Shown: one piece after another, positions 34,881 to 37,206 of the stretch
How positions within the stretch are numbered: the first letter of the stretch is position 1
How the letters are laid out: the number at the start of each line of letters is the position of its first letter
NCBI GenBank assembly: GCA_027858915.1
Contig: JAQIBT010000079.1
Span: 1 to 37,206 of the forward strand
DNA: 37,206 nucleotides
From: Salinisphaera sp.
Lineage (GTDB): Bacteria; Pseudomonadota; Gammaproteobacteria; Nevskiales; Salinisphaeraceae
Direction: 5' to 3'
The notes under the pieces: generated by a model
What the model was told of the DNA's origin: nothing
What the model saw: only the letters and a program-made list of their open reading frames with translations
Databases searched by the model: none
Made by a program: the position numbers and the translations under genes

Positions 34881-35168
34881 GTGAGTCTGACTGCCGACGA
34901 CGTTCGTAATGTCGCCCGTCTGGCGCGTCTGGGTGCCGACGACGCCAGGATCGCCGAGTATGCGGGCGAGCTGTCCAATATTCTCGACGTGGTGGCCGCG
35001 CTCGAGAAAGCGGACACTGACGGCGTGTTGCCGATGTCGCATCCGTTGGATCTGACGGCACGCCTGCGCGCGGATGAAGCGCTGCCCGTGACCGAGCGCG
35101 ATCTCTTTCAGTCAATTGCGCCGGCTACCGCCGACGGTGTTTATCTTGTGCCGAAGGTGATCGAATGA
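34881..35168 (+). CDS. gatC: Glutamyl-tRNA(Gln)/aspartyl-tRNA(Asn) amidotransferase subunit C
   Basis: The 95-residue protein matches GatC in length and sequence: [17 protein letters not shown] at the start, [19 protein letters not shown] in the middle and [22 protein letters not shown] at the end. It wraps around GatA and stabilises the GatCAB complex that amidates mischarged Glu-tRNAGln or Asp-tRNAAsn. The GTG at 34881 is chosen because it gives the family's normal length and has GAGG ten bases upstream; an open frame extends further up but has no family similarity. The stop overlaps the gatA start by four bases. Confidence 0.95.
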   Translation: MSLTADDVRNVARLARLGADDARIAEYAGELSNILDVVAALEKADTDGVLPMSHPLDLTARLRADEALPVTERDLFQSIAPATADGVYLVPKVIE

Positions 35169-36610
35169 TCCACGAAAAAAGCATCGCGGAAATTGTGGCG
35201 GCCCGTGGCACAGGCGATCTGTCAGCAGCCGAGGTGACTGCGCACTTCCAGCGTCGCATCGAGCAGTTCGCGGGCGGTCTGAACAGCCTGATTACCCGCT
35301 GTGATGAAGCAGCGCGTCATCAGGCTGGGTCGATCGGCAGCGATGCGCCCGGCGCGTTGGCCGGCATTCCGATCGTCCACAAGGACATCTTCTGCACCAA
35401 AGGTGTGAAGACCAGCTGTGGTTCACGCATGCTGGACAACTTCATTGCCCCCTACGATGCGACCGCCGTGGAAAAACTCGCTGCGGCTGGAACGGTCATG
35501 CTCGGCAAGGCCAATATGGACGAGTTCGCCATGGGCTCGTCGAACGAGAACAGTTTTTACGGGCCGGTGAAAAACCCTTGGAATACCGCTTATGTCCCGG
35601 GTGGCTCCTCCGGTGGCTCGGCTGCTGCGGTAGCAGCCGGCCTGGCACCGGCGGCTACTGGCACCGACACCGGCGGCTCGATCCGCCAGCCTGCCGCGCT
35701 GTGCGGCGTGACCGGCATCAAGCCGACGTATGGCCGGGTGTCGCGCTACGGCATGATTGCGTTTGCCTCCAGCCTCGATCAGGGCGGATGTTTCGCGCGC
35801 TCTGCCGAAGACTGTGCCGCAGTGCTGGGTGCGATGGCCGGCTTCGATCCGCGGGATTCCACCAGCGTCAATCGCGAGGTGCCCGATTATTCGGCCGCAC
35901 TGACCGGTGATATCAAAGGCTTGAAGATTGGCCTGCCGGCGGAGTATTTCGCGGCGGGTCTGCAACCGGCCAGCCGCGCGGTCATCGACAAGGCCATTGC
36001 CGAATTGGAAGCGCTGGGCGCCGAGATCGTCGAAATCGGCTTGCCGCATACCGATCTGGCAGTGTCGACTTATTACGTGGTGGCGCCGGCCGAGGCATCC
36101 TCCAATCTCGCCCGCTTCGATGGCGTGCGTTACGGCTATCGCTGCGACAATCCCGTCAACCTCGAAGATCTGTATACCCGCTCGCGCGGCGAGGGTTTTG
36201 GCAAGGAAGTCCAGCGCCGCATCATGATCGGGGCTTATGTGCTGTCGGCCGGCTACTACGACGCTTACTATCTCAAGGCACAGAAGACTCGCCGGCTGAT
36301 TGCCCGCGACTTCGGCCAGGCGTTCGAGCAGGTGGATCTGATCGCAGCGCCGGTGACCCAGGCACCGGCGTTCAAGCTGGGCGAGATGGGTGACGATCCG
36401 GTGTCGATGTATCTCAACGATGTCTATACGCTGCCGGCGAGCCTGGCCGGTATTCCGGGCATGTCGGTGCCGGCTGGCTTTGTCGACGGGCTGCCGGTCG
36501 GCTTGCAGCTGTTGGCGCCGTGGTTCGAGGAAGCGCGCCTGCTCAACGCCGGTCATGCGTTTCAGCAGGTGACAGACTGGCACCGGCAGCGGCCTGAGGG
36601 ATTTGAATGA
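35165..36610 (+). CDS. gatA: Glutamyl-tRNA(Gln)/aspartyl-tRNA(Asn) amidotransferase subunit A
   Basis: The 481-residue protein is an amidase-signature enzyme that frees ammonia from glutamine for GatB. The catalytic triad is seen as Lys73 (PIVHKDIF), Ser148 (PGGSSGGS) and Ser172 ([11 protein letters not shown]). It starts inside the end of gatC. The third subunit, gatB, normally follows at once, but the next 392 bases carry no gene and then an addiction-module gene starts. The protein itself shows no damage. Confidence 0.97.
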   Translation: MIHEKSIAEIVAARGTGDLSAAEVTAHFQRRIEQFAGGLNSLITRCDEAARHQAGSIGSDAPGALAGIPIVHKDIFCTKGVKTSCGSRMLDNFIAPYDATAVEKLAAAGTVMLGKANMDEFAMGSSNENSFYGPVKNPWNTAYVPGGSSGGSAAAVAAGLAPAATGTDTGGSIRQPAALCGVTGIKPTYGRVSRYGMIAFASSLDQGGCFARSAEDCAAVLGAMAGFDPRDSTSVNREVPDYSAALTGDIKGLKIGLPAEYFAAGLQPASRAVIDKAIAELEALGAEIVEIGLPHTDLAVSTYYVVAPAEASSNLARFDGVRYGYRCDNPVNLEDLYTRSRGEGFGKEVQRRIMIGAYVLSAGYYDAYYLKAQKTRRLIARDFGQAFEQVDLIAAPVTQAPAFKLGEMGDDPVSMYLNDVYTLPASLAGIPGMSVPAGFVDGLPVGLQLLAPWFEEARLLNAGHAFQQVTDWHRQRPEGFE

Positions 36611-36687
36611 TTATGAAACGGGACTCGGCACTTGGGATTCGGGACTGCTGTGATCGGGGCCTGGTGGGCGAACTTTACCCAGTCCCT

Positions 36688-36712
36688 AGGGCCTGTTGCC
36701 GTTTCATGCGGC
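36688..36712 (-). repeat. Dispersed repeat copy downstream of gatA
   Basis: The 25 bases match 27841-27865 (at the rlpA start) in all but one position, including an identical 19-base core TGTTGCCGTTTCATGCGGC. The orientation on the plus strand is the same as that of the rlpA left arm. It lies in non-coding DNA here. Confidence 0.8.
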
Positions 36713-36724
36713 CCCGCGTTGTGA

Positions 36725-36810
36725 CCCAAAATCGCGTCAGACAAGACGTAGAGCGCCGGCCGCAGCCCTCTGCGGTCAAGCTCTGCAACGCCGGATGGCG
36801 CGATTTTGGG
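36725..36810. repeat. Inverted repeat in the gatA downstream spacer
   Basis: CCCAAAATCGCG (36725-36736) is exactly inverted at 36799-36810 (CGCGATTTTGGG). The 62 bases between hold a small CCGCAG...CTGCGG hairpin. It follows the dispersed repeat by 12 bases, and the two may be parts of one composite repeat element. Confidence 0.65.
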
Positions 36811-37002
36811 CCGCAACCCGAAGGGACGGCGGTAGAGTCGCCCCTTTCTTCCGCGTGTCGTCACGGGAATCGCAGGTCCGTAATTCCAACGCCCTATTCC
36901 TGAAGCGAAGTCAAGAGCGGAAGCTTGCGGATAGCGGTCTCAGATGCTGCCTACACTCCACGTTGCTAAGATATGTGTTGAGACAACACCACAGAGCACT
37001 CC

Positions 37003-37206
37003 ATGTCACAAACCCTTGTTGATATCGAAGCGGAGGCGTTGAAGCTCCCGCGGAATGAACGCGCCAAGGTTGCTCTGCATTTACTGAATAGCCTGGAGCA
37101 AGAAAAATCCGCCACCTCTCCCGAGGCCATTGAAAAAGCCTGGGTCGAAGAGTCCGTCAGACGCCTCGAGGCCTATCATCGTGGCGAAATGAAGTCGTAT
37201 TCAGTG
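37003..37206 (+). CDS. Putative addiction-module antitoxin-like protein, 5' part
   Basis: The first 68 residues are visible and the frame is still open at the window end. The sequence MSQTLVDIEAEALKLP, then ERAKVALHLLNSLE and IEKAWVEESVRRLEAY, matches the small family named putative addiction module component, whose members are about 75 residues and often precede a RelE/ParE-type toxin gene. A toxin would be expected just beyond the window. The gene interrupts the usual gatA-gatB order and is less GC-rich than its neighbours, which suggests transfer. Confidence 0.78.
   Translation, partial: MSQTLVDIEAEALKLPRNERAKVALHLLNSLEQEKSATSPEAIEKAWVEESVRRLEAYHRGEMKSYSV

Larger units (their letters stand above)
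36611..37002. other. 392-bp spacer after gatA with repeats, no gene
   Basis: No supported gene was found here; open frames on both strands lack family likeness. It holds a copy of the dispersed repeat (36688-36712) and a large inverted repeat (36725-36810). The stretch before the antitoxin-like gene is less GC-rich than the rest. It may mark the edge of inserted DNA between gatA and a displaced gatB. Confidence 0.5.

Noticed and set aside
36607-36903. Small open frame after gatA
   Set aside because: It overlaps the repeat elements and has no ribosome binding site or family pattern.

Overview
The window is a chromosomal segment of a fairly GC-rich proteobacterium, almost certainly a gammaproteobacterium. 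The main support is a long minus-strand chain, mreB-mreC-mreD-mrdA-rodA-mltB-rlpA-dacA-ybeD-lipB-mlaF-mlaE-mlaD, and an efp-epmA pair transcribed away from epmB (the EpmA/EpmB lysylation route of EF-P). A FimX-like protein also fits. Genus cannot be fixed from sequence alone; a Salinisphaera-like lineage is only a guess.

Layout. 1-2869 (+): end of a short-chain dehydrogenase, a TetR regulator, an Old Yellow Enzyme and a peroxiredoxin-like protein, which read as an electrophile/oxidant response module. 2973-4691: decayed DNA holding a small zinc-finger anti-sigma-like gene (-) and a chimera of a broken radical SAM gene and a broken MFS transporter. 4739-10057: trkH (-), a frameshifted kdpC remnant, and intact overlapping kdpD-kdpE (+); no other kdp structural gene is present. 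10280-12190: an IS1634-type insertion sequence with a frameshifted transposase, flanked by an 11-bp direct repeat, followed by the C-terminal remnant of a DUF4382-type protein and a good terminator. 12657-16950 (-): an RND efflux pump (adaptor plus permease). 17159-19842: epmA and efp (-) and epmB (+). 19889-21991 (+): a FimX-like protein with degenerate GGDEF and EAL sites. 22035-22313: a large nested inverted repeat. 22320-34689 (-): mlaDEF, lipB, ybeD, dacA, rlpA, mltB, rodA, mrdA, mreD, mreC, mreB (listed left to right), many junctions overlapping by 1 or 4 bases. 34881-36610 (+): gatC and gatA. 36611-37206: repeat-bearing spacer, then the start of an addiction-module (antitoxin-like) gene cut by the window end.

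How the genes work together. The minus-strand block is an envelope programme: the MreBCD-RodA-PBP2 elongasome, septal and peptidoglycan trimming enzymes (MltB, RlpA, PBP5), lipoylation (LipB) and outer-membrane lipid asymmetry (MlaFED). EF-P with EpmA/EpmB supports translation of polyproline motifs. TrkH, with the retained KdpDE sensor-regulator, points to a potassium system that has lost its Kdp ATPase at this locus. The most notable things are the kdpC fossil, the radical SAM/MFS fusion scar, the nested palindromic element at 22035-22313, a short dispersed repeat that supplies the rlpA start codon, and gatCA without an adjacent gatB. I found no convincing new multi-gene system; no tRNA, rRNA or CRISPR array was seen.
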